64,000 bases of DNA from Chitinophagales bacterium (GTDB lineage Bacteria > Bacteroidota > Bacteroidia > Chitinophagales > JADIYW01), in contig JACJXT010000013.1 of the NCBI GenBank assembly GCA_020636535.1, positions 124,001 to 188,000 of the forward strand. The letters run 5' to 3'. Below are positions 29,101-37,385 of the stretch, one piece after another. Positions within the stretch are counted from its first letter, which is position 1. The number at the start of each line of letters is the position of its first letter. The notes beneath the pieces are model-generated. The model worked only from the letters and a program-made list of their open reading frames with translations. It searched no databases and had not been told where the DNA came from. The position numbers were made by a program, and so were the translations under genes.

Positions 29101-29834
29101 ACAATACTTTAAATACACTCAATGAAAGCAAACAAGATTTGGAAAATGACATCAATAGTTTGCAAACAGAAAAAGATAAAATAAATAATGAAAATAAAAA
29201 TTTGAATAATACCAATGAACAATTGAGTGCAGAGAAAGCTCAATTAGAAGCAGAGAAAAAACAAATGGACGATTTATTAGCAAAAATGAAAGCAGAGAAA
29301 GATAAGTTGGCTGCTGAAAAAGAACAAATAGAAAAAGATAAATATTTACTAGAGCAATTAAAAAAACAACAACAATCAGAAGTTAATACACTGAGTGCCA
29401 ATATCAATAAACTAAAGCAAGAACAAGCAGATGCGATTAAAGCAGCTCAAGAAGTAAAACGCTACGAAATTTTTGATGTGCCTATAGAAGTTGGTGCAAT
29501 TGCTGTAATGAGTAGTATTTATTTTACAGCAGATGCTGCGTTTATTCAAACAAAATCGTATCCAGAATTAGATAAATTGGTAGCATTTTTACAGTCGCAT
29601 AAAAATATAAAAATTGAAGTTGGCGGACATACCAATGGTTTGTGTGATGCTGATTTCTGTAATAAACTATCTGGTGATAGAGCCAATGAAGTAATGCAAT
29701 ACTTAATAAAAAAAGGTATTACTGCTGATAAATTAACTTCGGTTGGTTACGGAAAACGCTATTTAATTGCAGATGCTGGCAATCCAAAAAATCAAAGAGT
29801 GGAAATTAAAATCTTAAGTGTAGACAATAAATAA
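26151..29834 (+). CDS. Large PD40-repeat / OmpA-family outer-membrane protein
   Basis: 1227 residues from the ATG at 26151; an ATG three codons earlier is possible. The order is: signal peptide (1-19, GFSQ); a beta region (about 25-180); PD40/WD40-like propeller repeats (about 190-460) with SWSEPK motifs; a very long Thr/Asn/Pro/Gln-rich linker (about 470-950) punctuated by seven L-x-A-L-K-N-Q-Q-Q-like segments; a strong coiled coil (about 960-1100); and a C-terminal OmpA peptidoglycan-binding domain with GHTNGLCDADFCNKLSG and NQRVEIK. The OmpA domain should anchor it to the cell wall while the propeller faces other envelope proteins. Such proteins are common in Bacteroidota near motility or T9SS genes, but none are adjacent here. 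Confidence 0.88.
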   Translation: MKQFLVVILTFCAYFGFSQQVQWASQLINFSSEWTKDMPENTTRYKATQVLGVPNTMSVKVSGLAWAPKGSTEGKEHITVGFATPQDVQQVIIGETFNAGAVQEIILYDTDGKSYSVYKNKELTYKNNYGETLIPYKVPYTRNVDKLKLILNTKKVGNMQQIDCIGISSGTQPVKLKINELFYSETVSNPENLGPFINSSYYDHLPLISPDNSTLYFARKFIDDDEKDDIYYAKKLPNGKFSKAENIGAPLNTLKNNFVCYISSDNQRLYLANRYRKKGGEGLSLSTKQTNGSWSEPKLIPIPNIGNLNEFAHYHVSLDEKVILMAVQRSDSYGDLDLYVSLKYSDGSWSEPKNLGPIINTVGAEGSVFLAADGRTMYFASTGHQGYGDYDMFVTKRLDNSWTNWSTPLNLGSKINTPEMDIYYTITSDGEYAYFSSGKSYFGLNDLYRMKLPKEAKPEPVFVNELVVNNTPLKTTPTTNSLDDKLAALKNQQQNVPTPTVVNTPTTTNVPVNNNPVATTTTPKPTTTNNDAVADLQQKLEALKNQQQQVKSTPTTTTQPEVVKSNSTLPASVTNHQPTEVIKNNSTLPPSATMEVPKENNYKVDDFKDIPAVENNDYNKKVFDNLNSSPKVKPKTVDPVLNNPTISNTPTTPNNIEVNQVDINQTTPTTNNAPLKTQSYIDPYQQKLDELKKQQEQAKLSTPTSTTTSSYSEYTQPKDYNNPTTPVYNSPNNSTQAQNQKLQDLNQPVQQSTKLPATESYNNPYYQQQNAPLKEKQEDKFGNDYDEMQAKIDALKNQQQQNATSGNKPKKASQIEVDNNNPNIKYAPSTVTTTASVEPSSKINLDKYEDKLKAIQDKMNAIGNTNNQPTSTTLANVESNNTPNQNLPLKQSTTTTDEVQQLSNQLDAIKNQIKENQTPTNIVTTNTPTTNNTISTNEVEAPKLVHNNQVVKEQPTVNPDDLAKQKAQLEALQQEQDKLNNKLNNTLNTLNESKQDLENDINSLQTEKDKINNENKNLNNTNEQLSAEKAQLEAEKKQMDDLLAKMKAEKDKLAAEKEQIEKDKYLLEQLKKQQQSEVNTLSANINKLKQEQADAIKAAQEVKRYEIFDVPIEVGAIAVMSSIYFTADAAFIQTKSYPELDKLVAFLQSHKNIKIEVGGHTNGLCDADFCNKLSGDRANEVMQYLIKKGITADKLTSVGYGKRYLIADAGNPKNQRVEIKILSVDNK

Positions 29835-29856
29835 TTTTGCTTAGTATCTTTACACT

Positions 29857-30753
29857 ATGCAAGAATGGAACTTAGAAAATATTTTAGCTGATTTTGAAAA
29901 TGCTACAGCCGAAGATTGGAAAGCACTTATTGATAAACAATTAAAAGGTGAAAATTATAATACTTTGATTTCATCTATTGATGATAATATTATAATTGAA
30001 CCATTTTATACTTATGAAAATTCATTGCAATATCAACTCAATATTCCACAAAAAGAAAATACAGATTGGTTAATTACCGAAAAAATTATTGTTGACGAAA
30101 ATAATATTGCACTAGCTAATCAAGATGCTTTGGATAGTTTAAATAATGGAATTAACTCAATTGTTTTTGATTTACGGCATAAAGATTTTTCAGCGGAACA
30201 AATTAAAATATTATCGAAAGATATAATTATAAATATAGCACCAATTTATTTTTTAAATTCAAATATTGATAATAAAAAATCAATTATTCAAGCAAAACAA
30301 ACACATAAATTTACTACTTACTTACTAGCAGATTTACTTATGCAAAGTACTACAACCAAAAGTAATGTCGTTTTGTTTCCAATTCCACAACACTATCTTT
30401 TAGCAATTGCTAGTTTAAATGCATTTCGATGGTTATGGTCTAAGTTGCATCAAAATTCAACACCAATTATTATAGCACAAACGGTTTTACCTACTGTAAT
30501 AAATGATGAAAATAAATATTTATTGTACAATACGACACAAGCGATGAGTGCTATTATTGGACAGTGCAATCACTTAATCGTAACGCCACATCAAGACAAT
30601 AATTTTGGAAAACGAATGGCAAAAAATACACAACTATTACTATTGCATGAAAGTAATTTTAACGAAATCAAAAATATAAATAAAGGCAACTATCTAATAG
30701 CACATCTTACTTATCAAATCTGTGAGAAAGTGTGGAAGATGGTAGCAGAATGA
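29857..30753 (+). CDS. Short methylmalonyl-CoA mutase small-subunit-like protein
   Basis: 298 residues. The N-terminus (WKALIDKQLKGENYNTLIS and IIIEPFYT) matches the start of methylmalonyl-CoA mutase subunits, and the TIM-barrel-like region continues to the end. True small subunits are usually well over 400 residues and are followed by the large B12-binding subunit gene. Neither the extra domain nor the partner gene is present here. It may be a structural partner for a mutase encoded elsewhere or a shortened relic. It starts 22 nt after the OmpA-family gene, with a TAATTTTG element at 29832-29839 and a TATCTTTA 5 nt before the ATG. Confidence 0.75.
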   Translation: MQEWNLENILADFENATAEDWKALIDKQLKGENYNTLISSIDDNIIIEPFYTYENSLQYQLNIPQKENTDWLITEKIIVDENNIALANQDALDSLNNGINSIVFDLRHKDFSAEQIKILSKDIIINIAPIYFLNSNIDNKKSIIQAKQTHKFTTYLLADLLMQSTTTKSNVVLFPIPQHYLLAIASLNAFRWLWSKLHQNSTPIIIAQTVLPTVINDENKYLLYNTTQAMSAIIGQCNHLIVTPHQDNNFGKRMAKNTQLLLLHESNFNEIKNINKGNYLIAHLTYQICEKVWKMVAE

Positions 30754-30762
30754 TAAGTATTA

Positions 30763-31395
30763 TTATATAGTATAATATGAATTAAGAAATGCTATTTCTT
30801 TTTGTATATTTTGCTTTGCTTGTTTTTCGAAATGATGATAAAAGAAGTCAGTTTTAAATATACTGTCCATTGACAAAAAATGATTTAAAACTTTTTTGCG
30901 TCCTGAATAATAAACAAAATCAGGATAAATAGCATACTCTTTTCTTACATTTTGATAATACATTTCATAAACTTCCCAAGGTTGACCTAATACAGAAAGA
31001 TCTGCATCTGTAAAATAATTCGTATCGTTGTTGCTTGACTTTATGTGTGATTTAGTTGCTAATATTTGTTGTTTGCAAAGAACTATGGTATTATCATCAA
31101 CAGCAAGTTGTTGCATTCTTTTTTCGGCAAGTGCTGCACTTTTTTCTTCGTTGTTAGATTTTAGTGCGTTGTAAATAATATCGTGATAGTATAATGTAAA
31201 TAAAATACCATTCCAATTTTGTATTGCTTGTTTTACTTTGCTTAGATTTTCTAAGAGATTGTCAAGATGTTGTAGCGTATGATAATACCTTTTTTTGTTA
31301 GAATAATTCTTTTCAACTTCTGTCCATAGTTCATTTATCAGACTATTATTGTCTGTGTAATTGGTAAGTAATTCTATGAATGTTTCTTTTAGCAT
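30763..31395 (-). CDS. HD-superfamily phosphohydrolase-like protein
   Basis: 210 residues, soluble and helical. Metal-ligand residues typical of the COG4339 type are present: His39 and His43 in YYHTLQHLDNLL, the His71-Asp72 pair in LYYHDIIYN and a later Asp in TDADLSVLG. It should be a metal-dependent phosphohydrolase, but the substrate is unknown; members are often annotated only as predicted HD hydrolases. It is convergent with the mutase-like gene (9 bp between stop codons) and is not in an operon with the def gene upstream (95-bp gap). Confidence 0.85.
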   Translation of the reverse strand: MLKETFIELLTNYTDNNSLINELWTEVEKNYSNKKRYYHTLQHLDNLLENLSKVKQAIQNWNGILFTLYYHDIIYNALKSNNEEKSAALAEKRMQQLAVDDNTIVLCKQQILATKSHIKSSNNDTNYFTDADLSVLGQPWEVYEMYYQNVRKEYAIYPDFVYYSGRKKVLNHFLSMDSIFKTDFFYHHFEKQAKQNIQKEIAFLNSYYTI

Positions 31396-31490
31396 TTATC
31401 CATCATTAATAAAAAATAGATAAATCAAATATAAGTATTTATTTTTTGTTTAGAAAATAAATTAAGCTGATTGTTGTTTAATACAAACAA

Positions 31491-32045
31491 CTAATACACC
31501 TTAGTTTTATAATCTGCTTCGAAAATGCCTTTTCTTATTTTTTCTAATTTCTTTTGTGCTAGTTTTTTCGTTAATGGTTTCAGTCTGTCGGTAAATAAAA
31601 TACCATCAACATGGTCATACTCGTGTTGTATCACTCTTGCGTTAATGCCATCATATTCTTCTTCAAACTCATTAAAATTTTCATCAAAATAATGAATTTT
31701 AATATTGGGTTTTCGTTCTACATTCTCTCTAAAACCTGGAATACTTAAGCAACCTTCTTCGTATTTCCATACTTTACCATTTTCTTCTATTAAAGTTGCA
31801 TTGATAAATACTTTTTTAATGCCTTTAAAATTGGCATCTTTTTTATCTTGCATTTGTACAGTATCTACCAAAAACAAACGAATAGATTGGTTGACTTGTG
31901 GTGCAGCTAAACCAACGCCACTTGCATTGTACATTGTCTGCCACATATTGTTAATTAGTTCTTGAAGATTGGGATAGTCTTTATCAATATCTTCCGTTTC
32001 TTTAATTAAAGTTGGATGTCCGTATACTATAATTGGCAAAATCAT
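31491..32045 (-). CDS. def: Peptide deformylase
   Basis: 184 residues. All three family motifs are intact: GVGLAAPQ (43-50), EGCLSIPG with metal ligand Cys99, and HEYDH with His141, Glu142 and His145. It removes the N-formyl group from new proteins. It follows ruvX by 9 nt but also has its own TAATTTTG -7 element (complement of 32050-32057) exactly 5 nt before the ATG, which overlaps the ruvX stop. It could thus be read both from the ubiA-ruvX transcript and as a leaderless mRNA. Confidence 0.96.
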   Translation of the reverse strand: MILPIIVYGHPTLIKETEDIDKDYPNLQELINNMWQTMYNASGVGLAAPQVNQSIRLFLVDTVQMQDKKDANFKGIKKVFINATLIEENGKVWKYEEGCLSIPGFRENVERKPNIKIHYFDENFNEFEEEYDGINARVIQHEYDHVDGILFTDRLKPLTKKLAQKKLEKIRKGIFEADYKTKVY

Positions 32046-32054
32046 ACTACAAAA

Positions 32055-32492
32055 TTACGAATTGTTTTGTTTTTTTCTGAACGCTAATTGCGTAATATAA
32101 TCTTGCAATAAAATCGTAGCACTTATTTCATCGACTAATGCTTTGTTTTGTCGTTGTTTTTTTTTGAGTCCACTATCAATCATCGACTGAAAAGCGAGTT
32201 TGCTAGTAAAGCGTTCATCTAATTTTTCTATAGTAATGCTACTATATTTTTGTTGGATTTGTTTAATGAAAACATCTATGGCTTTGGTTAAATCCATGAG
32301 TTCATTATTTAAATTCTTAGGATAACCTATAATAATAGTTTCTATTTTTTCTTTTTCTATAAGATTAATAATATATTGTAATGCATTTTTATTTTCTTGT
32401 GTAGATAAGCCAAATGCAAAAGTTAAGGTTTCGTCTGAAATTGCAAAGCCAACTCTTTTTTTACCATAATCTATTGCTACAATTTTACTCAT
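32055..32492 (-). CDS. ruvX: RuvX/YqgF pre-16S rRNA nuclease (Holliday-junction resolvase-like)
   Basis: 145 residues with an RNase H-like fold. The first catalytic Asp lies in VAIDYGKKRVG and the DERFTSK motif near 92-98 is intact. In E. coli YqgF matures the 5' end of 16S rRNA; the older Holliday resolvase label comes from fold similarity. It overlaps the end of the prenyltransferase gene by 4 nt (ATGA) and precedes def by 9 nt, giving a compact DUF1573-ubiA-ruvX-def cluster. Confidence 0.93.
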   Translation of the reverse strand: MSKIVAIDYGKKRVGFAISDETLTFAFGLSTQENKNALQYIINLIEKEKIETIIIGYPKNLNNELMDLTKAIDVFIKQIQQKYSSITIEKLDERFTSKLAFQSMIDSGLKKKQRQNKALVDEISATILLQDYITQLAFRKKQNNS

Positions 32493-33385
32493 CGTATCAA
32501 TGTCAATTTCATAATAATATCTGTAATGACTAACATGCCAAATAAAATGCTTGCCAATCCGTTTAAAGTAAAAAATGCTAGATTAATTCTTTCCAATCCA
32601 AATTTTTGTACTACAACATGTTGATAAATTAACAGACAAGCAAAGACAACAGTTCCTATCCAATAGAGCAAACCAAAATTACCAAACACACCAATAAAAA
32701 CTAATAATCCAATTACAAATATGTGTAAAATTACTGATATAGACACTGCATTTTGATAGCCAAACTTCGCAGGAATAGAAAAGAAATTATTGTCTTTATC
32801 AAACTGTTCGTCTTGTAAACTATAAATAATATCAAAGCCACTTACCCAAAGCATTACTACAATTCCTAATAGTACTGGAACTATTCCAAATTTTCCTGTT
32901 ACTGCAACAAAAGCTCCAACTGGAGCTAAACCCAATCCAATACCTAAAATTAAATGACACAAAAACGAAAATCTTTTGGTATAGCTATATCCTAAAACTA
33001 CCAACAAAGCAATTGGCGATAAATAAAAACATAATCTATTAATAAAAAATGTACTTATAATAAAAACAACACAGTTAATTACTACAAATACCAATGCATT
33101 TTTTTCGCTGATGATGCCACTAGGAATTTCTCTAATCGCTGTTCTAGGATTAAGTGCATCTTGTTGTCTGTCTGCCCAACGATTAAAAGCCATCGCTGCA
33201 TTGCGAGCAGTAATCATACAAACAAGTACTAATATAAACTTTAATAGATAATAACTGTTTGAATTCTCTCTAATAGTAGGATCATATATTATACTATAAT
33301 ATAAACCTAAAGTAAAACCAATCATTGCAAATGGCATTGCAAAAATGGTATGCGAAAATTTGACTAAGCTTAAATAGTTTTTCAA
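32489..33385 (-). CDS. UbiA-family prenyltransferase, MqnP-like
   Basis: 298 residues and eight to nine membrane helices. The first aspartate-rich site is in AFNRWADRQQDALNPRT and the second in GFDIIYSLQDEQFDKDN, which bind the polyprenyl diphosphate and Mg2+. The N-terminus (LVKFSHTIFAMPFAMIGF) and length match the subgroup named MqnP, proposed to prenylate an aromatic acid in the futalosine route to menaquinone. This is an inference from family resemblance; no other mqn gene is in the window. It starts 1 nt after the DUF1573 gene ends and overlaps ruvX by 4 nt. Confidence 0.87.
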   Translation of the reverse strand: MKNYLSLVKFSHTIFAMPFAMIGFTLGLYYSIIYDPTIRENSNSYYLLKFILVLVCMITARNAAMAFNRWADRQQDALNPRTAIREIPSGIISEKNALVFVVINCVVFIISTFFINRLCFYLSPIALLVVLGYSYTKRFSFLCHLILGIGLGLAPVGAFVAVTGKFGIVPVLLGIVVMLWVSGFDIIYSLQDEQFDKDNNFFSIPAKFGYQNAVSISVILHIFVIGLLVFIGVFGNFGLLYWIGTVVFACLLIYQHVVVQKFGLERINLAFFTLNGLASILFGMLVITDIIMKLTLIR

Positions 33386-33386
33386 A

Positions 33387-33899
33387 TTACTTGGCTTTCA
33401 CTTTTACACTAAATTGTACTGTAGTAATTCGTGGATTGGTATTGGCATCAATCATAATAGATTTGGTATTATTGCCTACTTTATTTTTAGAATTAAATCC
33501 AACTACAATAGTATCTGATTTTCCTGGTGCTAATGGTTCAGTAGAAAACTCTGGTTGTGTACAGCCACAACTTCCCCAAGCATTTTTAATAATTAAAGGA
33601 TATTTACCTGTGTTGGTATAAATCATAATATCTTTTAATGTATCGCCTTCAATCATTTTTCCAAAATTATATATTTCTTGTTCAAATTTAATTGAAGTAA
33701 TTTTTTGGTTAACAGTATCTACAAAATATGGACTTGAAGAATCGAATGCTTGAGCTTTTACAGTAGAATCAAATTTCCTTTGATAATCTTCTTTCATTGC
33801 TTTATACTTTTGCTCTCTTTCTCTTTGTTCTGCTTTTTCTTTTGAATTACAAGCTGTAAACGAGAGTAGTACAATTACGAATAAGGTTAAATATTTCAT
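33387..33899 (-). CDS. DUF1573 lipoprotein
   Basis: 170 residues. The lipoprotein signal has its acylation site at Cys17 (LLSFTAC) and a Lys/Glu-rich region of about 30 residues follows. The C-terminal half is a DUF1573 immunoglobulin-like domain (FNFGKMIEGDTLKD-like start, IKNAWGSCGCTQPEF with the characteristic C-x-C, and PGKSDTIVVGF). DUF1573 proteins are abundant in Bacteroidota envelopes; their role is not settled. A TATATTTG -7 element (complement of 33914-33921) lies 15 nt before the ATG, and the gene leads the ubiA-ruvX-def cluster. Confidence 0.88.
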   Translation of the reverse strand: MKYLTLFVIVLLSFTACNSKEKAEQREREQKYKAMKEDYQRKFDSTVKAQAFDSSSPYFVDTVNQKITSIKFEQEIYNFGKMIEGDTLKDIMIYTNTGKYPLIIKNAWGSCGCTQPEFSTEPLAPGKSDTIVVGFNSKNKVGNNTKSIMIDANTNPRITTVQFSVKVKAK

Positions 33900-33923
33900 T
33901 CAATTATTTTTCACAAATATACG

Positions 33924-35537
33924 CTACCACTTTTTATTTTCTTTTAACCAAGCTTCAAATTTTGGTAAATTTAACGCATTGAGTGTCATCTCTTTGAGTA
34001 AAGCACCTTTTTGAGCTACATTTACACCATAGCGAATGTCTTTTATGCCATTAATGTTGTGTGCATCTGGATTGATACTTATCCAAACACCTTTTTCCAT
34101 GCAGTAATCTATCCAAGTATAATCAATATCTAAACGATGTGGATTGGCATTAATTTCAATTACTACTCTATTAGCAGCACAAGCATCTATAATTTTTTTG
34201 TGATTGACTGGATATCCTTTTCTACTCAACAACAATCTACCAGTCATGTGACCAAGAATTGTAGTGTATGGATTTTCAATCGCTTTGATAAGCCGTTCCA
34301 TGGCTTTGTCTTCTTGCATATTGAGTTGACTGTGAACCGATGCGATGATTAAATCGAACTGAGCTAAAATTTCGTTAGGATAATCTAATCTTCCATCGTA
34401 TAAAATATCACTTTCAATACTTTTAAATATTTTAAATGGAGAAATATTTTGATTGAGTTTATCTATTTCTTGATGTTGTTTGATGATATCATTTTCTTTT
34501 AATCCATTAGCATAAAAAGCACTCTGACTATGATCAGACATTACTAAATACTCATAATTTAAGTCAATACATGCTTGAGCCATTTCTGTAATGGTATTAC
34601 TACCATCGCTGTATTTACTATGATTGTGTACTACACCTTTGATGTCTGAAAATTTAATTATTTTATCTATATGATTATTTTCTATTAATTTCCATTCTAA
34701 ATGATTATCTCTTAGTGCTGGAATAATGAATGGTAGTTTTGCAGTTTCATAAATCTGTTGTTCACTTTCAAAATCTGTTTTGCTATTGAGTTGTTCCTTA
34801 ACTTTATTGAAGTGACTTTCATCAGATGAAAGTTTAAATAATTCAAATGTAAAATTATCTTCAGAACAAAAATGAAGTTGAATTGGATATTGTTGATATT
34901 TGTTTTTTATAGTAGATTGAATATCATTATTTGTTGTAGCTATTAAAATATCAATCTGTTCTAGAATAGGAAATAATCGTCTGATGTTGCCACAAAGTTG
35001 AATTGGAAAACTGTATTCGGTTTGTAGTTCTTCAATAATCTCCAACGCTAAATTTTCTAAAGTAACATATAAAAACGAGTTGGCATTTTGTTGTAGAAAC
35101 TCTATTTGTTCTAAGATATTTTGTTGTGTTTTAGCACCAAATCCTTTTAGCGTAATTAAACGATTTTCTTTACAAGCATAATACAATTCGCCTATGCTTT
35201 CAATTTCTAAATCTTGCCAAAGCAAACGAATCTTTTTTGGACCAATGCCTTTTATTGCCAACAAATCTACGACACCACTTGGCGTAACTTGTAAATATTT
35301 GTCTAGTAAATCTAAGTGACCAGTTTGACATAAATGAAAAATTTTGGCTGCAATTGCTTTTCCAATGCCTTCTATTTGTTCTAATTCATTGATATTTAGA
35401 TTTTGCAAAGGCGTTGCTATGTTTTTTATATGTCGAGCCGCAAAGTTGTAACTTTTGTATTTAAAAGGATTTTCGTCGTGTAATTCCATTAGTTTTGCCA
35501 ACAAATCGAAGTGTTGTGCAATGCTTCTATTATCCAT
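33924..35537 (-). CDS. polX: PolX-family protein: helix-hairpin-helix, degenerate polymerase site, PHP exonuclease
   Basis: 537 residues. Order: 8-kDa-like and HhH domain (about 1-150, with GIGKAIAAKI and AIKGIGPKKIRLL), polymerase beta-like palm (about 170-260) and C-terminal PHP domain (about 300-537). The PHP metal ligands are present (HNHSKYSDG, SDHSQSAF, ESDILYDG, ASVHSQ, GHMTGR, INPDAHN). In the palm, the usual D-x-D after the GS-x-RR motif reads EQIDIL, so the first aspartate is Gln, and the later D-L-R reads QLH. The exonuclease should work but DNA synthesis probably does not. A TATCTTTA element ends 5 nt before the ATG. Confidence 0.88.
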   Translation of the reverse strand: MDNRSIAQHFDLLAKLMELHDENPFKYKSYNFAARHIKNIATPLQNLNINELEQIEGIGKAIAAKIFHLCQTGHLDLLDKYLQVTPSGVVDLLAIKGIGPKKIRLLWQDLEIESIGELYYACKENRLITLKGFGAKTQQNILEQIEFLQQNANSFLYVTLENLALEIIEELQTEYSFPIQLCGNIRRLFPILEQIDILIATTNNDIQSTIKNKYQQYPIQLHFCSEDNFTFELFKLSSDESHFNKVKEQLNSKTDFESEQQIYETAKLPFIIPALRDNHLEWKLIENNHIDKIIKFSDIKGVVHNHSKYSDGSNTITEMAQACIDLNYEYLVMSDHSQSAFYANGLKENDIIKQHQEIDKLNQNISPFKIFKSIESDILYDGRLDYPNEILAQFDLIIASVHSQLNMQEDKAMERLIKAIENPYTTILGHMTGRLLLSRKGYPVNHKKIIDACAANRVVIEINANPHRLDIDYTWIDYCMEKGVWISINPDAHNINGIKDIRYGVNVAQKGALLKEMTLNALNLPKFEAWLKENKKW

Positions 35538-35780
35538 GCAATAAAGATAAGTTATTTATTAGTCATTTGGAATTAGTCATTGGTTAGTAGTTGTCCGTCC
35601 CTGAAATAGGTTGACCGTTTTGGTTTGTTTGCTAAGTAGATGCTGAAACGAGTTCAGTAAGTGTTGGAGATGCTTTTGCTTTGCTCAGAGCATGACGACA
35701 GTATAATGAGATATTTCACTATCGCTCAATATATGAAAAACAAGTGATTATTGATCTAATGGCAAATCACGAATATATCA
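35538..35780. repeat. Intergenic 243 bp with an inverted copy of the 54-bp REP-like repeat
   Basis: About 35637-35690 carries the dispersed repeat in the opposite orientation to 21123-21282 (CTAAGTAGATGCTGAAACGA, then GTTGGAGATG). Just before it, at about 35593-35620, the sequence CCCTGAAATAGGTTGACCG resembles the terminal sequence of some Bacteroidota IS3-type elements and may be an insertion-sequence remnant; I am not sure of that. A short direct repeat TTAGTCATT lies at about 35560-35585. No gene is visible. Confidence 0.55.
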
Positions 35781-36332
35781 TTATTGTAGGTGAACGCTGT
35801 AATTGTATTTGTCTAATAAGCGACTGCCTTTGATGCTAAGTAATGTACCATTTTTTTGTAGTAACTCTTTTTTGGTAAATATTGCTATTCCTAGTAAATC
35901 ATCATCTGCTAAAATATCATAGGTTGATGCGTAATCTTTATTTTGATAGGCAGATTGTAGTGCTGCAAAATTATTGCTAACTTTCTTAGAAATTGCGTCT
36001 AAACTTATGCCTGTATCTTCTTCAATTAGTACTACTGCAAGCATATCGTCATTATTGAACTTTTTTAATGCAAGTACTGTTTCGTAAGAAGATTTGTTAT
36101 AGTCGAAAATAGTATATGTTTTATGAATTACGGTAGCACTGTCTTTGTTGCCTTGTAGTACAATAATAAAGACTTCGTCGTTTTGCGAAGCTAGTGTAGT
36201 AAAGTTTTCACTTAGATTTATTGCTTCAACTTGTAAGTTGGTTTTTATATTGCTTGTTTTTTGTAATTGCTTTTGTGTAGAACAAGCGGTTGTAAGCAAT
36301 AACACAATAAATCCTATATGTGTAATTTTCAT
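35781..36332 (-). CDS. Putative lipoprotein, unknown
   Basis: 183 residues with a lipoprotein signal (IGFIVLLLTTAC, Cys17) followed by a Gln/Lys/Ser-rich linker. The rest alternates beta strands with helices (VFIIVLQGNKDSATVIHKTY, DDMLAVVLIEEDTGISLD). No family is recognised. It lies 12 nt downstream of, and on the same strand as, the PhoD-like lipoprotein gene, so it is probably co-transcribed with it and perhaps functionally linked. Nothing else points to a role. Confidence 0.65.
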   Translation of the reverse strand: MKITHIGFIVLLLTTACSTQKQLQKTSNIKTNLQVEAINLSENFTTLASQNDEVFIIVLQGNKDSATVIHKTYTIFDYNKSSYETVLALKKFNNDDMLAVVLIEEDTGISLDAISKKVSNNFAALQSAYQNKDYASTYDILADDDLLGIAIFTKKELLQKNGTLLSIKGSRLLDKYNYSVHLQ

Positions 36333-36344
36333 TTTAATAGATAC

Positions 36345-37373
36345 TTAGAAACTAATTTCGTTTAAGTTGATTGTTTTTTGGATTTGTTGTGTACCTGCTT
36401 TGTCATAAATTTCTAAACTAATTTCTATTGGACTAGCATTCCAATTGATGTTTATCATTCCAAAGTTTAAGTCATTAAATCCATCACCAATTCTATAACT
36501 ATTTGTAGCTAAACTATTTTCTGTATGCGTTAATCCACTAGAAGTTAAATCGTAAATTGGATAATTGCCTGTTGGTTGACGCATACTTAATTCTGCATAG
36601 TGTACATCGCCACTAATAACAAATACACCATTGGCTTGCGTTTTTCTAATCAAGCTAAAAAATCTATCCAGTTCTATTGGATAGTTTGCCCAAGATTCCC
36701 AGCCATTTGCTTCGATACAAAGTTGTGTACTAGAGCCAATAATTCTAATTTTAGCTGGTTTCTTTAGCTCATTTTCTAGCCAAGTCCATTGTTCTTCACC
36801 TAGTAATCCTTTAGCACTATCTAGTGTAGGTTGTATTGGTTCGCCACCAATAAAATCTTTAAACCATCTAGTATCTAATAAAATTACTTGTACTCGATGT
36901 GCTTCATCGCCATAATTATAAGTAGAAAAAACACCATTGTGTCCGTATATATCTTGACTACTTGGTACTTGCCAAAATTGTACAAATTTATTTTTAGCAA
37001 CATATTTATAAGGAAATTCTCTTCCAGCATTATTTGTACCATAATCATGGTCGTCCCAAGTTGCAATCATAGGTACATTTCTTCTTAGATTTTTAAACGC
37101 CGCATCTGCTGCTAATAAATTATACTGTAAATCAAACCATTCTCCATAATCTGCATTTAAAGGATTGTCGGCATAAACTGCATCACCCATAGAAATATAC
37201 AAGTCTGGATTTTTATCGACAATGGTATTAAAAATTCCTTTATCTCCTATTTGATTAGAACAAGAGCCAAACGCAATTTTACTGACTTGTTCTTCGTAAG
37301 GTTCTTCATAGCTTTTGTCTTTTGAACATGACCATAGCATTGCTACAGATAAGATGATGAGTAATTTTTTCAT
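36345..37373 (-). CDS. PhoD-like metallophosphatase lipoprotein
   Basis: 342 residues. The lipobox is LWSC (Cys16) in a short signal sequence, followed by an acidic KDKSYEEPYEE linker that may favour surface exposure. The phosphatase core shows FGSC, MGDAVYAD, TWDDHDYGTNN, LLDTRWF and SGDVHYAE, the metal-binding series of alkaline phosphatase D and related phosphodiesterases. It lacks the N-terminal Fn3-like domain of full PhoD, so it belongs to the shorter subgroup. It should release phosphate from esters outside the cytoplasm. It lies 12 nt downstream of pyrH. A second, T9SS-exported PhoD protein is encoded 3.5 kb away. Confidence 0.88.
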   Translation of the reverse strand: MKKLLIILSVAMLWSCSKDKSYEEPYEEQVSKIAFGSCSNQIGDKGIFNTIVDKNPDLYISMGDAVYADNPLNADYGEWFDLQYNLLAADAAFKNLRRNVPMIATWDDHDYGTNNAGREFPYKYVAKNKFVQFWQVPSSQDIYGHNGVFSTYNYGDEAHRVQVILLDTRWFKDFIGGEPIQPTLDSAKGLLGEEQWTWLENELKKPAKIRIIGSSTQLCIEANGWESWANYPIELDRFFSLIRKTQANGVFVISGDVHYAELSMRQPTGNYPIYDLTSSGLTHTENSLATNSYRIGDGFNDLNFGMININWNASPIEISLEIYDKAGTQQIQKTINLNEISF

Positions 37374-37385
37374 TGTATTGTTATT

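Noticed and set aside
35593..35620. End of an IS3-type element after polX
   Set aside because: Only about 20 bp resemble such an end, with no opposite end or transposase piece. Mentioned in the repeat entry but not called as a mobile element.
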